A stretch of DNA of 10,607 nt from an uncultured Schwartzia sp. (GCA_905372875.1 CAJPQU010000062.1:1-10607), one strand, 5' to 3'; counted from the first letter of the stretch, positions 1-6,052 are shown. Program-made: numbers and translations. The notes: generated by a model from the sequence alone, not told the origin.

Positions 1-53
1 CAGAGGCCGATGGTACTTGGCTGGCGACGGCCTGGGAGAGTAGGTAGTTGCCG
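1..53 (+). rRNA. rrf: 5S ribosomal RNA, 3' end (partial)
   Basis: The first ~53 bases match the conserved 3' part of bacterial 5S rRNA: CCGATGGTACTTGG, then the CTGGGAGAGTAGGTAG segment, ending in GTTGCC (47-52), which would pair with the 5' end lying outside the window. The tRNAs that follow on the same strand fit the tail of an rRNA operon. The exact 3' end (52-54) is estimated. Confidence 0.9.
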
Positions 54-65
54 ATTAGCATTAAT

Positions 66-83
66 GGCTGGGATTTCCCAGCC
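66..83 (+). other. Spacer hairpin between 5S rRNA and tRNA-His
   Basis: GGCTGGG (66-72) and CCCAGCC (77-83) form a perfect 7-bp stem with an ATTT loop. No U-tract follows (TATAT, then the tRNA), so it is more likely an rRNA/tRNA processing signal or a weak attenuator than a full terminator. The role is inference. Confidence 0.45.
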
Positions 84-88
84 TATAT

Positions 89-165
89 GGCGGGTGTGGT
101 GAAGTGGTTAACACACTGGATTGTGGCTCCAGCATGCATGGGTTCGATCCCCATCACTCGCCCCA
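89..165 (+). tRNA. tRNA-His (GTG)
   Basis: The cloverleaf folds cleanly: an extra G(-1) at 89 faces C73 at 162, the acceptor stem pairs 90-96 with 155-161, the anticodon stem is CTGGA/TCCAG, and the anticodon GTG is at 123-125. CCA (163-165) is encoded. The encoded G(-1):C73 pair is the hallmark identity element for histidyl-tRNA synthetase. It is the first tRNA after 5S rRNA and probably cotranscribed with it. Confidence 0.96.
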
Positions 166-200
166 TAGATGGATATAGCCGTTTTCGGACGGTTTGATAC

Positions 201-276
201 AGGGGTATAGCTCAATTGGTAGAGTAGTGGTCTCCAAAACCATTGGTTGAGGGTTCAAGTCCTTCTGCCCCTGCCA
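201..276 (+). tRNA. tRNA-Trp (CCA)
   Basis: The acceptor stem pairs 201-207 with 266-272, the discriminator is G273, and CCA is encoded at 274-276. The D-arm is GCTC...GAGT, the anticodon stem is GTGGT/ACCAT, and the anticodon CCA is at 234-236. It decodes UGG. It is the second tRNA of the His-Trp-Ser cluster. Confidence 0.96.
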
Positions 277-301
277 TTTTTATATGACTATTTGGTAAGT
301 C

Positions 302-390
302 GGAGTGGTACTCAAGTGGCTGAAGAGGACGGTTTGCTAAATCGTTAGTGGGGCGACCCAGCGAGGGTTCAAATCCCTCCCACTCCGCCA
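302..390 (+). tRNA. tRNA-Ser (GCT)
   Basis: This is a class II tRNA with a long variable arm (GGGG..CCC region around 350-359). The acceptor stem GGAGTGG (302-308) pairs with CCACTCC (380-386), G387 is the discriminator and CCA is encoded at 388-390. The anticodon stem is ACGGT/ATCGT with anticodon GCT at 336-338, reading AGC/AGU serine codons. It is the last tRNA before the terminator. Confidence 0.95.
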
Positions 391-401
391 GTAGCTTTTT
401 C

Positions 402-425
402 CCCGGAGGCTTTCCGGGTTTTTTT
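402..425 (+). terminator. Intrinsic terminator of the rRNA/tRNA operon
   Basis: CCCGGA (402-407) and TCCGGG (413-418) make a 6-bp GC-rich stem with a GGCTT loop, followed directly by seven T residues (419-425). It lies 11 nt after tRNA-Ser and separates the stable-RNA operon from the ribosomal protein operon. Confidence 0.88.
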
Positions 426-455
426 ATTGTCTTTGTCGGCCAAATGGAACCTTTA

Positions 456-477
456 CTTCTCCTGCCTCTAGGAGAAG
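456..477. repeat. Perfect 8-bp inverted repeat upstream of the rplM promoter
   Basis: CTTCTCCT (456-463) and AGGAGAAG (470-477) are perfectly complementary with a 6-nt spacer. No T-run follows on the plus strand. It ends 15 bp before the -35 box of the rplM promoter, so it may be a protein-binding dyad or a leftover secondary terminator. Function is unknown. Confidence 0.5.
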
Positions 478-492
478 AAAGACGGATTCTCC

Positions 493-522
493 TTGACAAA
501 ATGGAAAGGGCTCCGCTATAAT
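493..522 (+). promoter_or_regulatory. Sigma-A promoter of rplM-rpsI
   Basis: A perfect -35 TTGACA (493-498) and a perfect -10 TATAAT (517-522) are separated by 18 bp. Transcription should start near 529, giving a leader of about 148 nt before rplM. Both boxes match consensus, as expected for a highly expressed ribosomal protein operon. Confidence 0.9.
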
Positions 523-528
523 ATTACT

Positions 529-676
529 TTGTACGAAGATGTTTATGCCGCCGCGCCTTCCATCGCGGTGGGGTGATCTGTCTTCGCGTTCGGGCGGCGG
601 TTTCCATAAGCCCCGGAGGCTGTAGCTCGGTTTTTCCGATGCTTATTACTGAATTACATATACAGGAGGGTTTCGC
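529..676 (+). promoter_or_regulatory. Structured rplM 5' leader (L13-leader type)
   Basis: The ~148-nt untranslated leader has several perfect helices. CGAAGA (534-539) pairs with TCTTCG (581-586), CCGCG (551-555) with CGCGG (564-568), GCCGCC (547-552) with GGCGGC (593-598), and ATAAGC (606-611) with GCTTAT (641-646), the last enclosing CGG/CCG (628-638). Some of these exclude one another. Position and gene context fit the L13 leader family known upstream of rplM-rpsI in Firmicutes, which is thought to be autoregulatory. Membership of that family was not checked with a covariance model. The ribosome binding site AGGAGG (664-669) lies 30 nt after the last helix start. Confidence 0.65.
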
Positions 677-1111
677 ATGAAAACAACTTTCATGGCGAAT
701 GCGTCGAATATCGAGCGCAAGTGGTATGTTGTTGACGCAGCCGGGCAGACCGTCGGGCGGTTGGCGGCGGAAGTCGCGAAAGTGCTGCGCGGCAAGCATA
801 AGCCGACGTTTACGCCCCACGTCGATACAGGGGATTACGTGATCGTCATCAATGCGGATAAAGCGGTCTTTACCGGGAAAAAATTGACGAAGAAGGTATA
901 TTTCCGTTATTCGGGTTATACGGGCGGAGCGAAGTTCACTCCGGCAGGCAAGATGATGGAGAAGATGCCGGAGCGGGTCATCGAACTGGCTGTCAAGGGC
1001 ATGCTGCCAAAGAATCGGCTTGGCGCACAGATGTATCGAAAGCTCAACGTTTACGCCGGAGCGGAACATCCGCATGCAGCGCAGCAGCCGGAAGAGCTGA
1101 AGCTGAAGTAA
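677..1111 (+). CDS. rplM: 50S ribosomal protein L13
   Basis: L13 is an early-assembling large-subunit protein that binds 23S rRNA. The 144-residue product is the usual length and has the family landmarks: KWYVVDA near residues 15-21, VGRLA at 26-30, HKPTFTPHVDTGDYVIVINA at 41-60, and VKGMLPKNRLG at 107-117. The start at 677 is supported by AGGAGG seven bases upstream and by the N-terminus MKTTFM, typical of Firmicutes L13; the Met at residue 6 lacks a comparable site. rpsI follows after 24 nt, the conserved rplM-rpsI pair. Expression is probably governed by the strong promoter and structured leader upstream. Confidence 0.97.
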   Translation: MKTTFMANASNIERKWYVVDAAGQTVGRLAAEVAKVLRGKHKPTFTPHVDTGDYVIVINADKAVFTGKKLTKKVYFRYSGYTGGAKFTPAGKMMEKMPERVIELAVKGMLPKNRLGAQMYRKLNVYAGAEHPHAAQQPEELKLK

Positions 1112-1135
1112 ACTGGAAGGGGAGGAAACATATTC

Positions 1136-1528
1136 ATGGCATTGGTTAGCTACTACGGCACGGGCCGCAGAAAAACTTCGGTTGCCAGAGTCCGCCTGGT
1201 TCCAGGGGATGGTAAGGTAATCATTAATGGTCGCGACATGAAGGAATATTTCGGTCTCGGCACGTTGGAACTTATCGTTCGTCAGCCGTTGGTCTTGACG
1301 GAGATGGGGGATAAATACGATGTCTTGGCGAAGGTGGCCGGTGGCGGTGCGTCGGGGCAGGCGGGGGCTATCCGTCATGGCATTTCCCGCGCCCTTTTGG
1401 AGCTGGACGGAGAGCTGCGGCCAGCACTGAAGAAAGCCGGCTTTTTAACCCGTGATCCCCGGGAGAAGGAACGCCGTAAGTACGGACTCAAAAAAGCGAG
1501 AAAGGCATCGCAGTTCTCGAAGCGTTGA
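1136..1528 (+). CDS. rpsI: 30S ribosomal protein S9
   Basis: S9 is a small-subunit head protein whose C-terminal tail reaches the P-site tRNA. The 130-residue product is full length. It begins with the conserved YYGTGRRKTSVARVRL segment (residues 6-21), carries the glycine-rich GGGASGQAGAIRHGISRAL core (69-87), and ends with the expected basic tail KKARKASQFSKR, whose terminal SKR is the conserved tRNA-contacting end. A GGAGG site sits ten bases before the ATG. It is cotranscribed with rplM and followed 20 nt later by an intrinsic terminator. Confidence 0.97.
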   Translation: MALVSYYGTGRRKTSVARVRLVPGDGKVIINGRDMKEYFGLGTLELIVRQPLVLTEMGDKYDVLAKVAGGGASGQAGAIRHGISRALLELDGELRPALKKAGFLTRDPREKERRKYGLKKARKASQFSKR

Positions 1529-1548
1529 GTTGTATAGTCGTAAGAATA

Positions 1549-1582
1549 AAAACCCCGCTGGCAAGTATGTCGGCGGGGTTTT
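1549..1582 (+). terminator. Intrinsic terminator after rpsI
   Basis: AAAACCCCGC (1549-1558) pairs perfectly with GCGGGGTTTT (1573-1582) around a 14-nt loop. The A-rich 5' and T-rich 3' arms flank a six-base GC core, the classical Rho-independent layout. The A-tract on the left arm could let it work in the opposite direction too, although no converging gene is present. Confidence 0.85.
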
Positions 1583-1653
1583 CGCGTCCCCATAAAATCG
1601 GATTGAAAATCGTTTGTTGCGGATCGTTGTGAAAAATGTGGGGGGAAATGATA

Positions 1654-1682
1654 TTGAATTTTTTCTCGGCTTGTGTTAGACT
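1654..1682 (+). promoter_or_regulatory. Probable promoter of the T-box/ileS unit
   Basis: TTGAAT (1654-1659) and TAGACT (1677-1682) are spaced by 17 bp, and TGT immediately precedes the second box, giving an extended -10 element. The start would fall near 1689, just 5' of the T-box Stem I, which is where T-box transcripts normally begin. Individual boxes are imperfect, so the confidence is moderate. Confidence 0.6.
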
Positions 1683-1689
1683 TTACATC

Positions 1690-1940
1690 ATATATTAGAA
1701 CCACAGGCGATGAACGGGACAGTAAGCGTGGGGGAAAAGCAGAGCGAGCCGGCGAGAGGTGGAAGGCCGGTGCGAGTACCCGGCGCGGAATATCACCCGG
1801 GAGCTGCCGCCGGAAAGCGCAGGAGCGCGAGTATGCGCGGACGGGATCTTCCGTTAGCGAGATAGCATATATTGTATGTGAAATAGGTGGTTATTTATGA
1901 CGGCTGGTCCTCATCCTATTGGGTGAGGATTTTTTCGTAA
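1690..1940 (+). promoter_or_regulatory. T-box riboswitch, isoleucine-specific (ileS leader)
   Basis: Landmarks appear in the canonical T-box order. GATGAACGGGA (1709-1719) is the K-turn region. AGTA (1721-1724) is the loop-E strand. AGAGCGAGCCGG and GGTGGAAGGCC (1741-1768) are the AG-bulge and distal-loop region. In the specifier loop GAATATCA the codon ATC (1792-1794, Ile) is followed by the usual purine, with GGAGC at 1800-1804. The T-box itself is AATAGGTGGT (1882-1891), whose TGGT (1888-1891) would pair with the ACCA end of uncharged tRNA-Ile. AATAGG (1882-1887) complements CCTATT (1915-1920), the antiterminator helix that competes with the terminator. Uncharged tRNA-Ile should therefore promote readthrough into ileS. 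Confidence 0.93.
1908..1935 (+). terminator. T-box regulated terminator
   Basis: TCCTCATCC (1908-1916) and GGGTGAGGA (1921-1929) form a 9-bp stem (one G-U) with loop TATT, followed by six T residues (1930-1935). CCTATT at 1915-1920 is shared with the proposed antiterminator helix, so terminator and antiterminator are mutually exclusive, as T-box control requires. Confidence 0.9.
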
Positions 1941-1944
1941 CGGA

Positions 1945-1977
1945 AATCTCCCGCATCCTATTTTGAGGCGGGAGATT
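1945..1977 (+). other. Second hairpin between T-box terminator and ileS
   Basis: AATCTCCCGC (1945-1954) pairs perfectly over 10 bp with GCGGGAGATT (1968-1977), leaving a 13-nt loop. The trailing ATTCTTTT is only a poor U-tract. The loop repeats CCTATT (1957-1962), the sequence used to build the T-box antiterminator, and the stem ends 8 nt before the ileS ribosome binding site. It could be a second terminator in tandem or a translational control hairpin; a classic terminator call is not secure. Confidence 0.6.
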
Positions 1978-1999
1978 ATTCTTTTGGGAGGGGCTTATT

Positions 2000-4900
2000 T
2001 TGTACAACAAGGTGGACACGAACCTGAATTTTGTCGAGCGGGAGCGCGAAGTATTGGCGTTTTGGAAGGCTCATGATATCGCTCAGAAGGCGATTGATCA
2101 ACGGGAGGGCTGCGATACTTTTACCTTCTATGACGGGCCGCCGACGGCGAACGGCAAGCCGCATATCGGCCACGTGCTAACGCGGGTGATTAAGGATATG
2201 CTGCCCCGCTATCAGTCCATGAAAGGGAAAAAGGTGCTGCGTAAGGCAGGCTGGGATACCCACGGTCTGCCGGTGGAGCTCGAAGTGGAGAAGGCCATCG
2301 GCATCAATGGCAAGGAGCAGATCGAGGCCTACGGGATTGAACCGTTTATCAAGAAGTGCCGGGAATCCGTCTGGAAGTACAAAGGAATGTGGGAGGAATT
2401 TTCTGATGTGGTGGGATTCTGGGCCGACATGGAACATCCCTACATTACGTATGAAAATGATTTCATTGAATCGGAATGGTGGGCGCTGAAGGAGATCTGG
2501 AAGAAGGGCCTGCTCTACAAGGGACATAAGGTCATTCCGTATTGTCCGCGCTGCGGCACACCGCTTTCTTCTCACGAGGTGGCGCAGGGCTACAAGGATG
2601 TGAAAGAGCGCTCGGCAATTGTGAAGTTTAAGGCGAAGGATGAGGATGCTTATTTCCTGGCATGGACGACGACGCCTTGGACACTGCCTTCGAATCTTGG
2701 CCTTTGCGTCAATCCCGAGGTGGAGTACGTCAAGATCCGTGTGGGGGAGACGGTCTATTATTTAGCGGCCGCTTTGGTTGATGCCGTCTTTGAAGGCGTC
2801 GACGGAGAACGTGAGGTTTTGGCTACTTTTAAGGGGCGGGATTTGGAGTACCGGGACTATGAACCGCTCTATCCCTACGCGGTAGGGAAAATCAACAAGA
2901 AAGCTTTTTTTGTCGTCTGTGATGACTACGTTACCACGGAGGACGGCACCGGTATCGTTCATACGGCGCCGGCCTTTGGTGAGGACGACAACCGGGTCTG
3001 CAAGAGGTATGATATGCCTTTTGTTCAGTTTGTAGACGGCAAGGGACAGATGACAGCGGATACGGACTGGCCGGGGGTTTTCGTCAAGGATGCCGATCCC
3101 TTGATCTTGAAGGATCTGAAAAATTCCGGCAAACTTTTTAAAGCACCGATATTTGAGCATAGCTATCCCCATTGCTGGCGCTGCGATACACCCCTTATTT
3201 ACTATGCCCGGGAGTCGTGGTTCATCCGTATGACGGCGGTGCGGGATGAACTCATCGCCAATAACGATACGGTGAACTGGATCCCTCCTTCCATTGGCAA
3301 AGGCCGTTTCGGTGACTGGCTGGAACACGTGCAGGATTGGGGGATCAGCCGCAATCGTTACTGGGGAACGCCGCTCAATATCTGGGAGTGCAGCTGCGGT
3401 CATCAGCACGCGGTGGGATCCATTGAGGAATTGACGTCCTTATCGAAAAATTGTCCGGAGAATATCGAGCTGCATCGGCCTTACATTGATGCTGTCACCA
3501 TTCCCTGCGAAGACTGTGGCGGCGAAATGCACCGAGTGCCGGAGGTCATCGACTGCTGGTTTGATTCCGGCTCTATGCCGTTCGCGCAGTGGCACTATCC
3601 CTTTGAAAATAAGGAAATTTTTGAGCGCCGCTTTCCGGCGGATTTCATCTCGGAGGCGGTGGATCAGACCCGGGGATGGTTTTATTCCCTGATCGCCATC
3701 TCGACCCTTCTCTTTCACAAGGCTCCTTACAAGAACGTCATTGTTTTGGGCCATGTGCAGGATAAAGACGGCCGCAAGATGTCGAAATCCAAGGGGAATG
3801 CCGTGGATCCCATGGACGCGCTGAGAAAGCACGGAGCGGATGCTGTTCGCTGGTATTTCTACGAAAACAGCGCGCCGTGGCTGCCGAACCGCTACCATGA
3901 TGCCGCTGTGCAGGAAGGGCAGCGAAAATTCATGGGAACGCTCTGGAATACGTATGCGTTCTACGTTCTTTACGCCGAGATCGATCAGTTTGATCCCACG
4001 CAGTATGCCCTCTCGTATGAGAAGCTGTCGGTGATGGACAAGTGGATCTTGTCCCGCCTCAATACCATGGTGACGGAAGTGGACGGAGATCTCACCGATT
4101 ACAAGGTAACGGAGGCTGCCAAGGCGCTCCAAGACTTCGTTGACGAACTTAGCAACTGGTATGTGCGCCGCAGCCGGGAACGTTTTTGGGCGAAGGGGAT
4201 GGAACAGGATAAGGTAAATGCCTACATGACCCTTTATACGGCGCTGGTGACAACGATCAAAGCGGCCGCTCCCATGGTGCCTTTCATTACCGAGAGCATC
4301 TATCAGAATTTGGTCGTGCAGGTAGACAAAAATGCCCCAGAAAGCGTTCACCTTTGCGATTTTCCCCAGGCGAATCCGGCGTATATCGACAAGGCCTTGG
4401 AAGAAAATATGGACCTCGTCCTTCAGATCGTGGCCCTGGGCCGGGCGGCGCGCAACGCTTCGGGGCTCAAAAACCGCCAGCCGCTGGCGAACCTCTACGT
4501 CAAGGCGAATAAAGAACTGCCGGACTTTTTCCGGGATATCGTGAAAAGCGAACTGAACGTCAAGGCGGTGACGTTCAAAGAGGATATGAAGGCGTATCTC
4601 ACTTACAGCTTTAAGCCTCAGTTTAAAGTGCTGGGGCCGAAAGTCGGGAAACGAATCGGCGAGGTCAAGGCGGCTCTCGCGGCGGTCAACGGACAGACGG
4701 CGAAGGAAGAACTGGATAAAACCGGGAAACTTCGCCTCGTCCTGCCTTCCGGGGCCGTCGAACTGTGGCCGGAGGATATCGAAGTCACCATGGCACAGAC
4801 GGAAGGCTACGCCTGCCAACGTTACGGCGGTATCACCGTGGCGCTGGAAACCATCCTCACGCCGGCGCTCATCGAGGAAGGCTTCGTTCGGGAGATCATC

Positions 4901-5137
4901 AGCAAAATACAGACCATGCGCAAGGAGAACGGCTTTGAGGTCACGGATCACATCGTCGTGGGTCTCGCGGGGAACGATATGCTCATGGATATTGTGCGTC
5001 GCAACGAAACTTTCCTTCGGCGTATTGTCTTAGCGGATAAGGTTGTTTATGGCCTGAGCGGGGGCTTCCTAAAGGAGTGGAATATCAACGGGGAAAAGGT
5101 AACGCTGACGGTAAGCGGTACAGAAGAGGGACAATGA
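2000..5137 (+). CDS. ileS: Isoleucyl-tRNA synthetase, type II (eukaryote/archaea-like)
   Basis: This class I synthetase charges tRNA-Ile. Signature HIGH is at residues 55-58, GWDTHGLPVE at 84-93, and KMSKS at 593-597 within the Rossmann catalytic fold. The inserted CP1 editing domain shows WTTTPWTLPSN (from 222) and GTGIVHTAPAFGEDD (from 316), which hydrolyse mischarged Val-tRNA. Cysteine pairs 182/185, 392/395, 464/466 and 503/506 suggest zinc sites. A helical anticodon-binding domain and long C-terminal extension follow. At 1045 residues and with this sequence style it resembles the type II form rather than the ~920-residue form with a C-terminal zinc finger typical of many bacteria. The start is TTG at 2000: GGGAGGGG (1986-1993) lies just upstream and MYNKVDTNLNFVERE is the expected N-terminus. 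It is controlled by the T-box upstream. Confidence 0.96.
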   Translation: MYNKVDTNLNFVEREREVLAFWKAHDIAQKAIDQREGCDTFTFYDGPPTANGKPHIGHVLTRVIKDMLPRYQSMKGKKVLRKAGWDTHGLPVELEVEKAIGINGKEQIEAYGIEPFIKKCRESVWKYKGMWEEFSDVVGFWADMEHPYITYENDFIESEWWALKEIWKKGLLYKGHKVIPYCPRCGTPLSSHEVAQGYKDVKERSAIVKFKAKDEDAYFLAWTTTPWTLPSNLGLCVNPEVEYVKIRVGETVYYLAAALVDAVFEGVDGEREVLATFKGRDLEYRDYEPLYPYAVGKINKKAFFVVCDDYVTTEDGTGIVHTAPAFGEDDNRVCKRYDMPFVQFVDGKGQMTADTDWPGVFVKDADPLILKDLKNSGKLFKAPIFEHSYPHCWRCDTPLIYYARESWFIRMTAVRDELIANNDTVNWIPPSIGKGRFGDWLEHVQDWGISRNRYWGTPLNIWECSCGHQHAVGSIEELTSLSKNCPENIELHRPYIDAVTIPCEDCGGEMHRVPEVIDCWFDSGSMPFAQWHYPFENKEIFERRFPADFISEAVDQTRGWFYSLIAISTLLFHKAPYKNVIVLGHVQDKDGRKMSKSKGNAVDPMDALRKHGADAVRWYFYENSAPWLPNRYHDAAVQEGQRKFMGTLWNTYAFYVLYAEIDQFDPTQYALSYEKLSVMDKWILSRLNTMVTEVDGDLTDYKVTEAAKALQDFVDELSNWYVRRSRERFWAKGMEQDKVNAYMTLYTALVTTIKAAAPMVPFITESIYQNLVVQVDKNAPESVHLCDFPQANPAYIDKALEENMDLVLQIVALGRAARNASGLKNRQPLANLYVKANKELPDFFRDIVKSELNVKAVTFKEDMKAYLTYSFKPQFKVLGPKVGKRIGEVKAALAAVNGQTAKEELDKTGKLRLVLPSGAVELWPEDIEVTMAQTEGYACQRYGGITVALETILTPALIEEGFVREIISKIQTMRKENGFEVTDHIVVGLAGNDMLMDIVRRNETFLRRIVLADKVVYGLSGGFLKEWNINGEKVTLTVSGTEEGQ

Positions 5138-5187
5138 AGTCGCGGCCCGCCTGGGGATGAAGAGATGTAAAAAATCGGTTAAACACT

Positions 5188-5216
5188 ATGACTTTCTCTT
5201 CTAAACATGGTACAAT
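5188..5216 (+). promoter_or_regulatory. Probable promoter of the hpt-csoR unit
   Basis: TACAAT (5211-5216) is a good -10 box preceded by TGG, an extended -10 element; ATGACT (5188-5193) sits 17 bp upstream as a weak -35. Transcription would start near 5223 and give a ~106-nt leader. No terminator is visible after ileS, so readthrough from ileS is also possible. Confidence 0.6.
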
Positions 5217-5236
5217 ATGAACACATAGCGAACATG

Positions 5237-5290
5237 ACCGAATCACCCTTTGCCAAAGGGCAGTGAAGTCCGGTCTGCTGGGGGACCAGC
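5237..5290 (+). promoter_or_regulatory. Dyad-rich leader of hpt, unassigned
   Basis: The leader holds two neighbouring dyads. One is a long imperfect hairpin: ACCG (5237-5240)/CGGT (5271-5274), TCA/TGA, and an apical CCCTTT (5246-5251)/AAAGGG (5255-5260). The other is GCTGG (5277-5281)/CCAGC (5286-5290) closed by GGGA, a GNRA-type tetraloop if RNA. It does not match a riboswitch class I know. Because csoR lies in the same unit, the G-tract dyad could equally be a DNA operator for that repressor. Which of these is true cannot be told from sequence. Confidence 0.45.
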
Positions 5291-5328
5291 ATCGGGAGCA
5301 ATACGGGAAGGAGAGGAAGTGGATAGAC

Positions 5329-5688
5329 ATGAGCGCTTTGCTGAATGAGTTGAAGGCGTGGGGCTGTGATACGGATAGTGTCATGCCGCGCTTTTCCCAT
5401 AAGGAGGATTTTTACGCCCGCTGTTTTAAAAAATTCGTCGTGGATCCGGCTTTGGAAGCGCTGGGAAAGGCTCTGGCTGATAAAGACGCGGATGCGGCCT
5501 TTCGCCAGGCGCACACCTTGAAGGGGCTCACGGAGAATATGGGGCTGACGCCGCTCTCGGCTATTTTGTCCCGGATCGTGGAGCCGCTGCGGCTGGGAAA
5601 TTGCGATCAAGCGCTCTCGACGGAGTATCGGAAGTTTATCCGCGAAGTGAAGCGGTATAAGATTTTGGCGGTTCGAGACGGAGTGTGA
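5329..5688 (+). CDS. Stand-alone Hpt (histidine phosphotransfer) domain protein
   Basis: Hpt domains relay phosphate between response-regulator receiver domains in multistep phosphorelays. The 119-residue product is mostly one predicted helical bundle with the hallmark AHTLKG at residues 61-66; His62 is the expected phosphorylated residue and Gly66 and the ENMGL stretch that follows fit the family. No signal peptide or membrane segment is seen, so it should be cytosolic. I prefer ATG 5329, preceded by AGGAGAGG (5309-5316), over an in-frame GTG at 5263 that lies inside the structured leader and has no ribosome binding site. No histidine kinase or receiver protein is encoded nearby, so the partners are unknown. 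csoR starts 7 nt after the stop, implying an operon. Confidence 0.82.
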   Translation: MSALLNELKAWGCDTDSVMPRFSHKEDFYARCFKKFVVDPALEALGKALADKDADAAFRQAHTLKGLTENMGLTPLSAILSRIVEPLRLGNCDQALSTEYRKFIREVKRYKILAVRDGV

Positions 5689-5695
5689 ACGGGAA

Positions 5696-6052
5696 ATGGC
5701 AGAAAAAAAGCATTGGCCGGGGGGAGAACATCCGCACGGCGACCCGGCGCATCGTCATGAGAACGGTCATGGGCCCGGGGCGCATGTACATTCTCATACG
5801 CATACAAAGGCGGTGCTGAATCGCATGGCGCGTCTGATCGGTCATTTGCAGTCCATTCGGCGCATGGTGGAGGAAGGGCGCGATTGCAGCGATATCCTCA
5901 TTCAGATTTCGGCGGTGGATGCGGCCTTAAAGAATGTGGGGAAAATTATTTTGAAGGATCATATGGAACATTGTATTGTGGAGGCTGTGCAGGAAGATGA
6001 TCGGGAAGCGTTGAAACGGCTGAATAAAGCGATCGATCAGTTTTTACATTGA
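5696..6052 (+). CDS. CsoR/RcnR-family metal-sensing repressor with His-rich N-terminus
   Basis: Members of this all-helical family (DUF156) repress metal efflux or detoxification genes and let go of DNA on binding metal or another effector. The core from residue ~38 matches: LNRMARLIGHLQSIRRMVEEGRDC then SDILIQISAV. Candidate ligands are Cys64, His89 and Cys93, with the +25/+29 spacing of copper-sensing CsoR; His32 lies 32 residues before Cys64, where nickel sensors such as InrS or RcnR have their extra His. The first 36 residues hold ten histidines (6,12,14,19,21,25,30,32,34,36), possibly a metal-loading tail. Start ATG 5696 keeps this tail; a GGAG at 5680-5683 is the only, rather distant, ribosome binding site, so translation may be coupled to hpt. 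No metal transporter is visible in the window. Metal specificity (Cu or Ni) is undecided. Confidence 0.88.
   Translation: MAEKKHWPGGEHPHGDPAHRHENGHGPGAHVHSHTHTKAVLNRMARLIGHLQSIRRMVEEGRDCSDILIQISAVDAALKNVGKIILKDHMEHCIVEAVQEDDREALKRLNKAIDQFLH

Noticed and set aside
524..1378. Long minus-strand reading frame opposite rplM and rpsI
   Set aside because: It covers the rplM promoter, leader and two certain ribosomal protein genes, and its product has no recognisable domain; it is an antisense shadow.
1673..1900. Small plus-strand reading frame before ileS
   Set aside because: It coincides exactly with the T-box leader, and the codons follow RNA motifs rather than protein-like composition.
3440..4951. 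503-codon minus-strand reading frame inside ileS
   Set aside because: Long open frames opposite a GC-rich gene are common; the plus strand encodes an unambiguous synthetase and the antisense product lacks any family motif.
5263..5328. Longer hpt from an upstream GTG
   Set aside because: The extra 22 codons lie in the dyad-rich leader, with no ribosome binding site before the GTG; ATG 5329 follows AGGAGAGG.
5223..5328. Cyclic di-GMP, cobalamin or other known riboswitch before hpt
   Set aside because: The core conserved sequences of the classes I considered are missing; only generic dyads are present.
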